Positions 1-8,095 of a DNA stretch of 47,802 nt are shown one piece after another. The notes under the pieces were generated by a model. It was given only the letters and a program-made list of their open reading frames with translations, did not search any database and was not told the origin of the DNA. Made by a program: the position numbers and the translations under genes. The stretch's first letter is position 1. Every line of letters begins with the position of its first letter. Source of the DNA: Phocaeicola intestinalis (GTDB lineage Bacteria > Bacteroidota > Bacteroidia > Bacteroidales > Bacteroidaceae); the NCBI RefSeq assembly GCF_014837065.1, contig NZ_JACSPP010000026.1:1-47802 (forward strand), read 5' to 3'.

Positions 1-88
1 ACTTCTGCGTTTTTCCTCTAACTCCCTAATTATCAAATCCTGTTGCGTTAATCTGCTGCAATTCGGCGGATATTCCATAGATTTTTCG

Positions 89-96
89 TAAGTTTG
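89..96 (+). promoter_or_regulatory. Predicted -7 element for glf
   Basis: TAAGTTTG fits the Bacteroides -7 consensus TAnnTTTG and lies about 30 bases before the start of the mutase gene. I see no clear -33 TTTG at the usual spacing. The sequence to its left up to the window edge shows no gene. Confidence 0.5.
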
Positions 97-126
97 CCTG
101 CAAAACCATAAAAGACATTTACATTC

Positions 127-1248
127 ATGCAACGTTACGATTACTTGATAGTAGGCGCCGGATTATTCGGCTCCGTATTTGCCTACAAAGCTACACAAGA
201 AGGAAAGAAATGCCTGGTCATCGACCGCCGACCGCATTTGGGAGGAAACTTATATTGTGAAAACACTGAAGGAATCAATGTACACAAATATGGAGCACAT
301 ATCTTTCACACCTCGAACAAGCGGGTCTGGGATTTTGTCAACTCAATCGTAGAGTTCAACCGTTATACCAATTCGCCCGTGGCAAACTATAAAGGTAAAC
401 TTTATAACCTGCCTTTCAACATGAACACGTTTTACCAGATGTGGGGAGTGACCACACCTGCCGAAGCTCAGGAAAAACTGGAAGAACAACGGGCAGTGGC
501 GGTAGCACGGATGAAAGAACAAGGCATAAGCGAACCGCGCAACCTGGAAGAACAGGCACAACTGCTGATAGGAAAAGACATTTACGAAACACTTATCAAA
601 GGCTATACCGAAAAACAATGGGGACGGAAATGCACCGACCTGCCAGCATTCATCATCAAACGCCTACCGGTGCGCATGGTTTTCGACAACAACTATTTCA
701 ACGACAAATACCAAGGCATCCCCATCGGCGGATACAACGTGCTGATAGAACGGCTGCTGAAAGGAACTGACACCCGCCTGGACTGCGATTTCTTCGCCCA
801 CAGGCAAGAACTGGAAGCACTGGCAGACAAGATTATATTTACCGGTGCCATCGATGAGTATTACGGATATAGATTCGGCAAACTGGAATACCGCACGGTG
901 CGGTTTGAAACGGAAACGCTGGACACGCCGAATTACCAGGGCAATGCGGTGGTGAACTACACCGAACGGGAAGTGCCCTACACACGCGTCATCGAGCACA
1001 AGCATTTCGAAATGTTCGGTGCGGAAGTGTACCAATGTCCTAAGACCGTCGTGTCACGCGAATACAGTTCGGAATGGACCGAGGGAAGCGAACCTTATTA
1101 TCCGGTGAATGACGAGAAGAACAATGCACTCTACTTGAAATACAAAGAGCTGGCAGACAAGGAAACCAACGTTATCTTCGGCGGACGGCTGGCAGAATAT
1201 AAATATTACGACATGCACCACATCGTAGAAAAAGCCCTGCTTTTATAA
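127..1248 (+). CDS. glf: UDP-galactopyranose mutase
   Basis: A flavoenzyme that interconverts UDP-galactopyranose and UDP-galactofuranose in the cytoplasm, supplying galactofuranose for surface polysaccharide. The N-terminus carries the FAD-binding glycine motif VGAGLFGSV at about residues 9-17, followed by the acidic end of the Rossmann fold. Later segments such as YTEKQWG, the IPIGGYN stretch and the C-terminal FGGRLAEYKYYDMH block are typical of Glf. The length of 373 residues is normal for the family and the ORF is intact. A -7-like promoter sits about 30 bp upstream. It converges on the porin gene with only 40 bp between stops. Any surface-polysaccharide partners would lie left of the window. 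Confidence 0.95.
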   Translation: MQRYDYLIVGAGLFGSVFAYKATQEGKKCLVIDRRPHLGGNLYCENTEGINVHKYGAHIFHTSNKRVWDFVNSIVEFNRYTNSPVANYKGKLYNLPFNMNTFYQMWGVTTPAEAQEKLEEQRAVAVARMKEQGISEPRNLEEQAQLLIGKDIYETLIKGYTEKQWGRKCTDLPAFIIKRLPVRMVFDNNYFNDKYQGIPIGGYNVLIERLLKGTDTRLDCDFFAHRQELEALADKIIFTGAIDEYYGYRFGKLEYRTVRFETETLDTPNYQGNAVVNYTEREVPYTRVIEHKHFEMFGAEVYQCPKTVVSREYSSEWTEGSEPYYPVNDEKNNALYLKYKELADKETNVIFGGRLAEYKYYDMHHIVEKALLL

Positions 1249-1288
1249 AGAGCCAGTCGTTTCTATACACGGTACAGAATACCTCGAA

Positions 1289-2305
1289 TCAGAAACGCAC
1301 CATCATTTCCACCACCAGCTTATCCTGTTCCGACTCCAAGGCAAGCGAACGGCCGGCATAAAAATACTTTTCGTAATTTAAGCGGAGGTCTGCCTGAAAC
1401 GGTTTCCCGAAACTGAACGTCAGACCTCCGGTGATACGCTTGCGTTCATAATCGGTAACCAGGAACTCGCCTTGCCCGTCTAATGTTCCGTCGCTATTAT
1501 CGCCCATGTAATCGAAGCGGGCAAGGAGAGAAACCTTTTTGAACAGGCTTTTCTTTTTTCGAACAAACCAATCGTAATTTACAAAAGCATTCACCGCCCA
1601 AACACTCTTGAACGATGAGTTGACATACTCCTTATACATGGTTTCCACCTCGAAATGCCAGTCATTCCAATTGTAATAAGTTCCTACATCATACATATAA
1701 ATATTTCGATCTGTAGGACGAATACGCTGTGTACTCAATGTCAGGTTATACCCTTTAAAAGGAGTTAATTCCAACTTTGCCGAATACGAAAGCGCCTTGT
1801 GCCAGCCTTTTTGCTCCGTCAGCCCCGAACCGCTGAACAAACCTGCTTCCAGCGAAAAGGGGAACCCTTCTTTACGCACATACTTTAACGTAGCGCCAGC
1901 ATCACGCAGGCTGCCCATCTGCTTGGCGATAAACGAACGGTTAGCGAAATACTGCAAGTGAGGCGAGCGGTGCGCGTCAATCGTAAACGGCACACGCATC
2001 TGCCCGACAGTAACATAAAACCCTTTCAACGGGGCAACCCGTGCGTAAGCATCCAGCATCTTGATTTCTCCTTCATCGCAAAGGTCTATTTCGGCTTTAT
2101 AGCTCACGATGGGAGTTACATTTCCCGTAACGCTCACCCTTGCGGTACGTACCTGAAAACGCTGTTCTCCGGTAGCGGTCTGGTACTCGTACTTACCTCT
2201 CAACGTTCCGTGTACTTCCGGCAAGTAGTCTTTCCAACTCACCTCTTGCGCAGCAGTCCCTATTGCATTAAACGCAACAAGCAATGCAAATATAGCTTTC
2301 TTCAT
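1289..2305 (-). CDS. Phosphate-selective porin O/P-like outer membrane protein
   Basis: A 338-residue outer membrane beta-barrel with a signal peptide (MKKAIFALLVAFNAIGTAAQ) and a terminal phenylalanine (VRF), as expected for a barrel inserted by BAM. The body has alternating aromatic/polar strands and the QMRVPFTID...RSFIAKQ segment seen in OprP/OprO-like porins of Bacteroidetes. The family passes phosphate or small anions across the outer membrane, but ligand specificity cannot be read from sequence. It is downstream of the organophosphate antiporter, with a hairpin-forming repeat in the 155-bp gap, so it may be transcribed separately. A role in phosphate or organophosphate entry is an inference from context. 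Confidence 0.75.
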   Translation of the reverse strand: MKKAIFALLVAFNAIGTAAQEVSWKDYLPEVHGTLRGKYEYQTATGEQRFQVRTARVSVTGNVTPIVSYKAEIDLCDEGEIKMLDAYARVAPLKGFYVTVGQMRVPFTIDAHRSPHLQYFANRSFIAKQMGSLRDAGATLKYVRKEGFPFSLEAGLFSGSGLTEQKGWHKALSYSAKLELTPFKGYNLTLSTQRIRPTDRNIYMYDVGTYYNWNDWHFEVETMYKEYVNSSFKSVWAVNAFVNYDWFVRKKKSLFKKVSLLARFDYMGDNSDGTLDGQGEFLVTDYERKRITGGLTFSFGKPFQADLRLNYEKYFYAGRSLALESEQDKLVVEMMVRF

Positions 2306-2349
2306 AAACCAACTTTATAAAATATATATGAACGTCCTTTAGACCGGAT

Positions 2350-2437
2350 TTGGCTGTAGGGGCGTATCGCATACGCCCTGAAAACGACCGCATGAATCAG
2401 TTGACACATTCGGGCATGCGATACCCCCTACAGCCAA
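2350..2437. repeat. Long imperfect inverted repeat (REP-like) between antiporter and porin
   Basis: The arm at 2350-2378 (starting TTGGCTGTAGGGG) and the arm at 2412-2437 are near-perfect reverse complements, differing by a few single-base bulges. They are separated by about 33 bp. There is no adjacent T-run, so it looks more like a REP-type palindrome than a plain terminator. It may still separate the transcripts of the antiporter and the porin. Confidence 0.65.
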
Positions 2438-2460
2438 TTGGGCTAAATGTGGATATTTAG

Positions 2461-3816
2461 TCATTTATCCCCTCCAGGCTTTACATTCCAAACCAGCAAA
2501 GCACAGAGTGTTGACAACAGTGCCGCACCTATCCAGAACCAGTTGATAGCCGTAAAATCATAGACTTCCACGCCATCGGCCACCGCCTTGTTGCCCTCTA
2601 TCAGAATGCCGCTCATCACGTCCTGAATGCCGGCACCCACGTAGCTGGCTATGCCTACCACGCCAAGTGCCGCTCCCGAGGCGTTGCGAGGCGCAATGTC
2701 GACCGCCATCAGCCCGCCCAGAAAACAAAGCAGCACGCCGATGCTGAGACCGAACAATATCATCGCCGTCACGTCCAGCCAATAATGCACGCCGGGAACC
2801 AGCAGGAACAGACACAAGGCACAGGTATTCAACAAACCGAATATCAATGCAGGTGCATTACGCTTGCCTTTGAACAAGCGGTCGGACACGAAGCCCGATA
2901 AGACCGTGCCCACAATGCCGCACACCGAGCCGATGGAGATAATGAAACTGGCATCCAACGTATCATATCCTTTCTGCGCTTCCAGATAGAACACGCCCCA
3001 ACTGTTTACGGCATAACGGCTAATATACATAAAGGCGCTTGCCAATGCCAATATCCAAATGGCAGGCATCAGCAGGACCTGTTTCTGTGCCCTGTTATAG
3101 TCCGCCGCCTCTGCCTCGGTCAGTTCTTTCTTCTCTTTCGGCTGGCTGACGGGAGGCAGTCCCTTGCTTTGTGGCGTGTCATGGAAAAAGTTCCATACAA
3201 TTAAAGCTCCCAGCAAGCCCACCAGTCCAGCTCCCCAGAATCCGTAACGCCAACCAAACGCACTCACAATGGAAGCCACGATGATAAAGGTCAACGCCTC
3301 GCCAATGTTGTGGCTTGCCGACCAGAATCCGTAGAACGAACCACGTTTTTTGTCATCAAACCAACGCGACAAACCCACCACGCACGAAGCTGCTCCCATC
3401 GACTGAAACCATCCACTGATTCCCCAAAGCACAGCAAACAGAATGAACGAATGGGTAAAGCCCAGGCACAGATTCACAAGCGCCGTTACCAGCAGACCTG
3501 TCGACATAAAACGCCTGATATTGCTTCTGTCCGCCAAAAATCCGTTGGTAAACTTCCCTATTGCATAGGTGAAGAACAGCACCGATCCGATGATGCCCAG
3601 TTCGGTTTCCGAGAAGATACCTTCTTCCACAATGGGTTTCTTCACCACATTCAGGCTCAGGCGGCAGACGTAATACATGCCGTACCCTAACGTGGCAGAA
3701 AGGAAAGTGGACCACTGCAGGTGCTTCAGCCTCCGTTCCGATTCAGGCGTCCATCCGTCTCCGCAAGGTTTCGGCTTGGATACTTTATAAAACTCAATTA
3801 TTGATTTTAAAATCAT
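2461..3816 (-). CDS. GlpT/UhpT-family organophosphate:phosphate antiporter (MFS)
   Basis: A polytopic inner-membrane carrier with about 12 hydrophobic segments. The N-terminal GYGMYYVCRLSLNVVKKPI block and the following FTYAIGKFTNGFLADR are hallmarks of the organophosphate:phosphate antiporter branch of the MFS (glycerol-3-phosphate and hexose-phosphate carriers). I place the start at 3816 rather than at 3852. There the ATG overlaps the upstream HAD stop as ATGA, which suggests translational coupling, and the protein begins MILKSIIEFYK (451 residues). Neighbouring phosphodiesterases would release glycerol-3-phosphate, a plausible substrate, but the substrate is inferred from context. Confidence 0.88.
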   Translation of the reverse strand: MILKSIIEFYKVSKPKPCGDGWTPESERRLKHLQWSTFLSATLGYGMYYVCRLSLNVVKKPIVEEGIFSETELGIIGSVLFFTYAIGKFTNGFLADRSNIRRFMSTGLLVTALVNLCLGFTHSFILFAVLWGISGWFQSMGAASCVVGLSRWFDDKKRGSFYGFWSASHNIGEALTFIIVASIVSAFGWRYGFWGAGLVGLLGALIVWNFFHDTPQSKGLPPVSQPKEKKELTEAEAADYNRAQKQVLLMPAIWILALASAFMYISRYAVNSWGVFYLEAQKGYDTLDASFIISIGSVCGIVGTVLSGFVSDRLFKGKRNAPALIFGLLNTCALCLFLLVPGVHYWLDVTAMILFGLSIGVLLCFLGGLMAVDIAPRNASGAALGVVGIASYVGAGIQDVMSGILIEGNKAVADGVEVYDFTAINWFWIGAALLSTLCALLVWNVKPGGDK

Positions 3817-4444
3817 ATCATTTCTTTTTGTTCTAATTCTTTTAATATACAACTCTCCAAATTATCACCCGGCTTATAATGCAAGACGCTCATCCCTAAA
3901 GACCGAGCTGTCATGCAATTGGCAAAAGAGTCATCAATGAATAAGGTCTCCCTCACATCTATTCCGGCATCCTCAACGGCTTTATGGAATATAGCCGAAT
4001 CAGGCTTTGCCGTATGCAACTTATAGGAAAGGTAGATTCCCTTAAAAAAATCATCGGCATTTAATCCTCTATAATCGAAACTTTTCTTGGAAAACGTGTT
4101 CCAATGTATAGAATTGGTATTGCTCAAAAGATATAAATTGTATGTATCCTTCAGTATATACAGGAGTCGCAATTTCTCTACAGGAATCCTGCCCAACATT
4201 CCATTCCAAACCGATCGACTTCCTCATCCGAAAGAATCACGGAAGCCCTTGCACGTATTTCGTTTCTAAATTCACAATCAGACAGGTTTCCTTTCTCATA
4301 TTCCAAGAAAAAACCGGCTTTATGGGCACTGCCGACTTCATCATCAGCGAACTGTATCCCGAACGCTTTGCAGGACTTGGCAAAGCGTTCCACAGATACA
4401 TCTATCAATACATTGCCCCAATCGAATATTAAATTCTTAATCAT
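3813..4444 (-). pseudogene. HAD-superfamily hydrolase, split by a frameshift
   Basis: Two overlapping reading frames together make one HAD phosphatase. The upstream frame (ATG at 4444) has the nucleophile motif FDWGNVLID. The downstream frame has LLSNTNSIHW (motif II) and the TLFIDDSFANC motif (motif IV). The first frame ends at a TAG about 30 bp after a triple A at 4208-4210 on the plus strand. Restoring one A there would give the continuous reading RFWNGMLGRIPVEKL, which fits the family. So either the gene lost one base from a four-base homopolymer or this is a sequencing error. The full protein would be about 210 residues, normal for the subfamily. Its stop overlaps the antiporter start (ATGA). 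A GTG codon at 4453 is an alternative start. Confidence 0.8.
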
Positions 4445-4494
4445 ACCTAACACAATGTTTGGAGACTGAGAAACAGTTTCTGAGAATGGCTTAT

Positions 4495-4530
4495 ATTGTC
4501 TGCATGGCCTTACGGAACCATGCAGACAAT
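4495..4530. terminator. Perfect 13-bp stem-loop downstream of the phosphodiesterase operon
   Basis: ATTGTCTGCATGG and its exact reverse complement flank a 10-base loop. It lies between the end of the glycerophosphodiesterase gene (4552) and the HAD gene. There is no T-run on either strand, so it may be an RNA-stabilising hairpin or a factor-aided terminator separating the operon from the HAD/antiporter pair. Confidence 0.6.
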
Positions 4531-4551
4531 TATAAAAGCTCCATTCAACCT

Positions 4552-5484
4552 TTATTGATGCAACCCTTTATCCCTCAGATAGTCCAAGAGAAGAGCCGGA
4601 CGGTCTGTCTGAATAAGCTTGGCTCCCTGATTGATAATCCATCCCCAGCTTTCCTCCGGTTCGCCCAATTCCACCGCACGGTCATCATCGTGTCCTCCAC
4701 AGAGTTCAGGCCACAAAGAATTGATGAATATCTTAGCCCCACTGTCTTTTACCTTCTTGATGAGACGCAATACTTCGGGCGAATCATTATTGAAAACCAA
4801 CTCAAAAGCTTTGGGTTTCATATGCTCCAGGTAACCATCGATAAGGGCTTCTGCCCCCTCCTTATGCAAGTTTACCACCGGCATAAAGACCATCTTGTCC
4901 AAGACTTCCCCATTTTCGGCCTTCACCTTTTCATACGGATGGTTCGACTTTATCACACACTGGTCTACCGTAGCTGTTTTTTCCAATACGACGTATGCAT
5001 CCTTAAAGTAATCGTATCCCTTGTCTACGTTCACCATTATCTTACCTTTACAAAGCATCATCACTTCTTCGAAGGTAGGGATTTTGTGACGGGTCTTCTG
5101 ACCGTGCCCTCCTTTCAAGAAGAATTCCCTCAACTCTGCAAGCGTATAGTCTTCAGGTTTTCCTTTGCCTGTTGTCGTACGGTCAATGGTCTTGTCGTGC
5201 ATCAAAACCAAATATCCGTCTTTTGTCTTTTTCAAATCTATTTCCACCATATCCACTCCCATGTCTATGCAATTCTGAATAGCCTGTAACGAGTTCTCAG
5301 GAGTGTTGCGCCAATCACCACGATGTGAAACCACTAAGATTCCTTCGGACGCTAAATTTTCAGTAACAGATACACTCTTCTTTTCAATGACTGGTTTCTC
5401 AGCAATTGAATTATTCTTCTCTTTCGGTCCGCAAGATGACAATGTCAACAAGCAGACACATACCATATATATAAAATACCTCAT
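4552..5484 (-). CDS. Glycerophosphodiester phosphodiesterase lipoprotein
   Basis: Hydrolyses glycerophosphodiesters to glycerol-3-phosphate and an alcohol. A type II signal peptide with lipobox LSSC (Cys18) predicts a lipid-anchored, periplasmic or surface protein. The catalytic GDPD signature is complete: H54-R55 (SHRGDWRN), E63 (PENS), E81 and D83 (VEIDLKK), and H96-D97 (LMHDKTID). The 310-residue length is normal for a single-domain enzyme. It is the last gene of a tight operon running from fecR and begins 13 bp after the beta-propeller gene. The product could feed the antiporter encoded just downstream. The alcohol moiety preferred (choline, ethanolamine, inositol, sugar) is unknown. Confidence 0.93.
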   Translation of the reverse strand: MRYFIYMVCVCLLTLSSCGPKEKNNSIAEKPVIEKKSVSVTENLASEGILVVSHRGDWRNTPENSLQAIQNCIDMGVDMVEIDLKKTKDGYLVLMHDKTIDRTTTGKGKPEDYTLAELREFFLKGGHGQKTRHKIPTFEEVMMLCKGKIMVNVDKGYDYFKDAYVVLEKTATVDQCVIKSNHPYEKVKAENGEVLDKMVFMPVVNLHKEGAEALIDGYLEHMKPKAFELVFNNDSPEVLRLIKKVKDSGAKIFINSLWPELCGGHDDDRAVELGEPEESWGWIINQGAKLIQTDRPALLLDYLRDKGLHQ

Positions 5485-5497
5485 ATTGAAAACCTTT

Positions 5498-6952
5498 TTA
5501 ATTTGAACGACGACCGTTTCTCAAACTGTTACCTCCCCGCATTGACCAGCCTTTCATTGCCCCGGTAGCGGTTGTCCGGAATGCGCACAATCTGCCCGGC
5601 TGCTGGTTTGTCTCGACATTCACACAAATATAAACCGTACCGTCACTGCCTATTGCCGGCGATGAATAAATCTCATTGCCCAGCTTGACTTCCTTATATA
5701 CTTGCTTGCCTTCTTCATTCAAGATGTAGAAATAGCCGGCACCGTCTCCGAAACAGATATTTCCGTTATCGGTTATGGCAGGTGTACAACGAATCCTTCC
5801 CTGGCTGCGGAATGTCCAAACCATATCTCCGTTCGATTGGCTGTAGCAAGTCATCACGCCGTCACTATCACCGACATACAGACGCCCGCTCAAGTCAAGC
5901 GCAATTCCGCTATTGTCGTATTTCGATACACTTGGCGACTGCCATTTGACAATTCCGTCGGCAGCATTTACAGCCATGACGATGCCTCCGTCAGACGTGT
6001 TGCCGCACATATAAATCGTTCCGTCTTCGCCCAAAGCCGGTGCAGCCGTACAAGACGCTCCATATTCTATTTCCCAAAGTTTAGAACCATCTGCCTTGGC
6101 GAAAGCCAGCATCTTGCCACTGTTGTTGCAGACATATACGGCATCGTCACCGATAACCACCGGAGACTGTATGTCACCGCCGCAATCCGCACTCCACAAT
6201 TCACTCATCGAAACAGCTGAAAGAGCACATAACTTTTGATTGTCACCTCCATAATATACAGTTCCGTCCATATCCACAGCCGGAGAAGTATATTTCACAT
6301 TGTCATTCGTATCGTATGTACCCAAAATGGTTGAAGACTCCGCTTTGAACGCATACAAATTATCATCATAACTGCCAATGTAGAACGTTCCGTCATCAGC
6401 AACAGCCGGCGTACTTCTTACCACATCACCCGCCTTATAAGTCCATTGTTCTTCGCCGTTATTATTCAGCACCGCAATGTTATAATCACCGCGGCTGTTA
6501 TTGGCATCGCAACCGAAAATGATGTTCCCTTGATTATCGACTGCCAAAGAAGCATCCTGGAATCCCGTAGTGGTAGCATATTCCCATATCAGTTCCGGTT
6601 CCTCATCTGATAACGATTTTTCCTTGACAGCAATGGTCTTATCAAAGGAATTTGCATTCTGCTGCCCCTGATTGTCCCATACAGTCAACACCACCTTGTA
6701 ATCACCTGGCTCATTGTAGGAAATGGTAGGATTCTCTTCTTCCGATGTTGTTCCGTTTCCGAAATCCCATTGCCAGCGGCTTATCTGCCCGTCTTCGTCA
6801 AACGACAGATTGGTAAACGAAATGCTTTGTTCCACTTCCACTGTAGTAGCCGTAGCCTTGAATGCAGCCACCGGCTTAGTATTCACTTTATCATCATCTT
6901 GGCAGGCGGTTATCAATACAAACGCCGCTGCCATCCATATTAGTTTTTTCAT
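5498..6952 (-). CDS. PKD-domain plus PQQ-like beta-propeller lipoprotein
   Basis: A 484-residue lipoprotein (lipobox ITAC, Cys17). A PKD/Ig-like domain spans about residues 28-112, with the WQWDFGNGTTS core and a YNEPGDYKVVLTV strand. It is followed by six or seven propeller blades, about 40 residues each, with the recurring pattern SxPAVxxDGTxYxG and a tryptophan or leucine near each blade end (residues 120-484). No catalytic motif is visible. In SusCD loci such proteins are usually surface-exposed ligand-binding accessories, the role played by SusE/SusF-like proteins. It sits between two phosphodiesterases with gaps of 6 and 13 bp, so it is probably a substrate-binding or scaffolding partner. 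That function is inferred. Confidence 0.85.
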   Translation of the reverse strand: MKKLIWMAAAFVLITACQDDDKVNTKPVAAFKATATTVEVEQSISFTNLSFDEDGQISRWQWDFGNGTTSEEENPTISYNEPGDYKVVLTVWDNQGQQNANSFDKTIAVKEKSLSDEEPELIWEYATTTGFQDASLAVDNQGNIIFGCDANNSRGDYNIAVLNNNGEEQWTYKAGDVVRSTPAVADDGTFYIGSYDDNLYAFKAESSTILGTYDTNDNVKYTSPAVDMDGTVYYGGDNQKLCALSAVSMSELWSADCGGDIQSPVVIGDDAVYVCNNSGKMLAFAKADGSKLWEIEYGASCTAAPALGEDGTIYMCGNTSDGGIVMAVNAADGIVKWQSPSVSKYDNSGIALDLSGRLYVGDSDGVMTCYSQSNGDMVWTFRSQGRIRCTPAITDNGNICFGDGAGYFYILNEEGKQVYKEVKLGNEIYSSPAIGSDGTVYICVNVETNQQPGRLCAFRTTATGAMKGWSMRGGNSLRNGRRSN

Positions 6953-6958
6953 ACGCTG

Positions 6959-8083
6959 TTAATCTCTTTTTAAGTTGTCAAGATATTTTTTTAACTCGAC
7001 AGGAAAATCCGTCTGTGCAACAGTTCCTCCCAAACTGACAAACCTGTTTACTTTCTGATAGTTGTCCGTATATGGAGTATCATCGTCATTGACATAGACA
7101 TTCATGAATCCGGCTATCCCGTTACTATATGCTTTCTCCAAAATATCGTTTTTCCAAGCCTCCGAATTGAATTGAACGATAGCAAGTTTATCAACTAAAG
7201 ACATAAAGCCGTCTAAGTCATCCATTGTGTAAACAACCGGAAACACATTCACCGTCTTGTCAATGTTCAACAAATTAGACGCATCCTGCAACTCGTAAAC
7301 AGTAAACATACATTGAGACAGCATACCGCATTGTTTCACTATATTGTAAACGGAACGGTAATCCGAAATCTTCATGTCAATATCCACATATATCTTCCCT
7401 CTTGCCGCCATCAGCGCCTCTGCCAATGAAGGTACATGTTCCATTGTCTGTCGACCGTCAAAATACAAATAGTAAGACTTTATCTCTTCGAATGTCAAGT
7501 CAGAAACCTTACCTGTTCCATTAGTGGTTTCATCTATCGTGGCGTTGTGCATCAACACAAGCTCATTGTCTTCCGTCATCCGCACATCAATCTCGATGAA
7601 ATCAATGCCGTTCTGTATAGCCTTCTCGATAGCGGAAACCGAATTTTCCGGAGCTTCCTTCCAATACCCACGGTGTGCACATACCTGATAATGCCTGTCT
7701 GTCAAAGATTCAGGAATAGAAAGACGGACTGCCGAATTTATTTCTTCGGCAAAAACCTTTACCAAAGTCTTATATTCTTTCACCTCTCCAGTAGACAAGG
7801 TTACTGAAGCCACTACCGTATAATCATCAGGAATACGATAAGCATGTGACGGAGCAAATGCATCAGACGTTTCACCGTCACCGAAATCCCAACAGACAGA
7901 AGCTACATCTGATTCCGTCACATTCTGGAGCGTAAATGTCACGCCTTCTCCATAACCGACCTCATTGGCAGAAGCCTCAACCGCTATGGATGCAGATGCC
8001 GCACCTCCTTCTATCGAATCGGAGCCACAGGCATAGAAAGACATGACAGATACGAGCATGAAAAACTTAAAAGCCTTTATCAT
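6959..8083 (-). CDS. PKD-domain glycerophosphodiester phosphodiesterase lipoprotein
   Basis: A 374-residue lipoprotein with lipobox FYAC (Cys19). A PKD domain fills about residues 32-112 (CWDFGDGETSD core). A GDPD barrel follows from about 130: H137-R138 (AHRGYWK), E146 (PENS), E164 and D166 (IEIDVRM) and H179. The usual HD pair reads HN (LMHNATID, Asn180), whereas the sister enzyme at 4552 keeps HD. All other active-site residues are present, so it may have altered rather than lost activity. The family cleaves glycerophosphodiesters. It lies 12 bp after susD in the same operon. The PKD domain suggests surface display or binding. Confidence 0.9.
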   Translation of the reverse strand: MIKAFKFFMLVSVMSFYACGSDSIEGGAASASIAVEASANEVGYGEGVTFTLQNVTESDVASVCWDFGDGETSDAFAPSHAYRIPDDYTVVASVTLSTGEVKEYKTLVKVFAEEINSAVRLSIPESLTDRHYQVCAHRGYWKEAPENSVSAIEKAIQNGIDFIEIDVRMTEDNELVLMHNATIDETTNGTGKVSDLTFEEIKSYYLYFDGRQTMEHVPSLAEALMAARGKIYVDIDMKISDYRSVYNIVKQCGMLSQCMFTVYELQDASNLLNIDKTVNVFPVVYTMDDLDGFMSLVDKLAIVQFNSEAWKNDILEKAYSNGIAGFMNVYVNDDDTPYTDNYQKVNRFVSLGGTVAQTDFPVELKKYLDNLKRD

Positions 8084-8095
8084 TGCGTTTCTCCT

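Noticed and set aside
2558..2815. Arginine/glycine-rich 85-residue frame inside the antiporter gene
   Set aside because: Composition is typical of an out-of-frame reading of a GC-richer coding region, and the antiporter frame is clearly real.
4459..5289. A 276-residue frame antisense to the glycerophosphodiesterase gene
   Set aside because: The opposite strand has a complete GDPD signature and lipobox. This frame has no motif and starts in a hairpin region.
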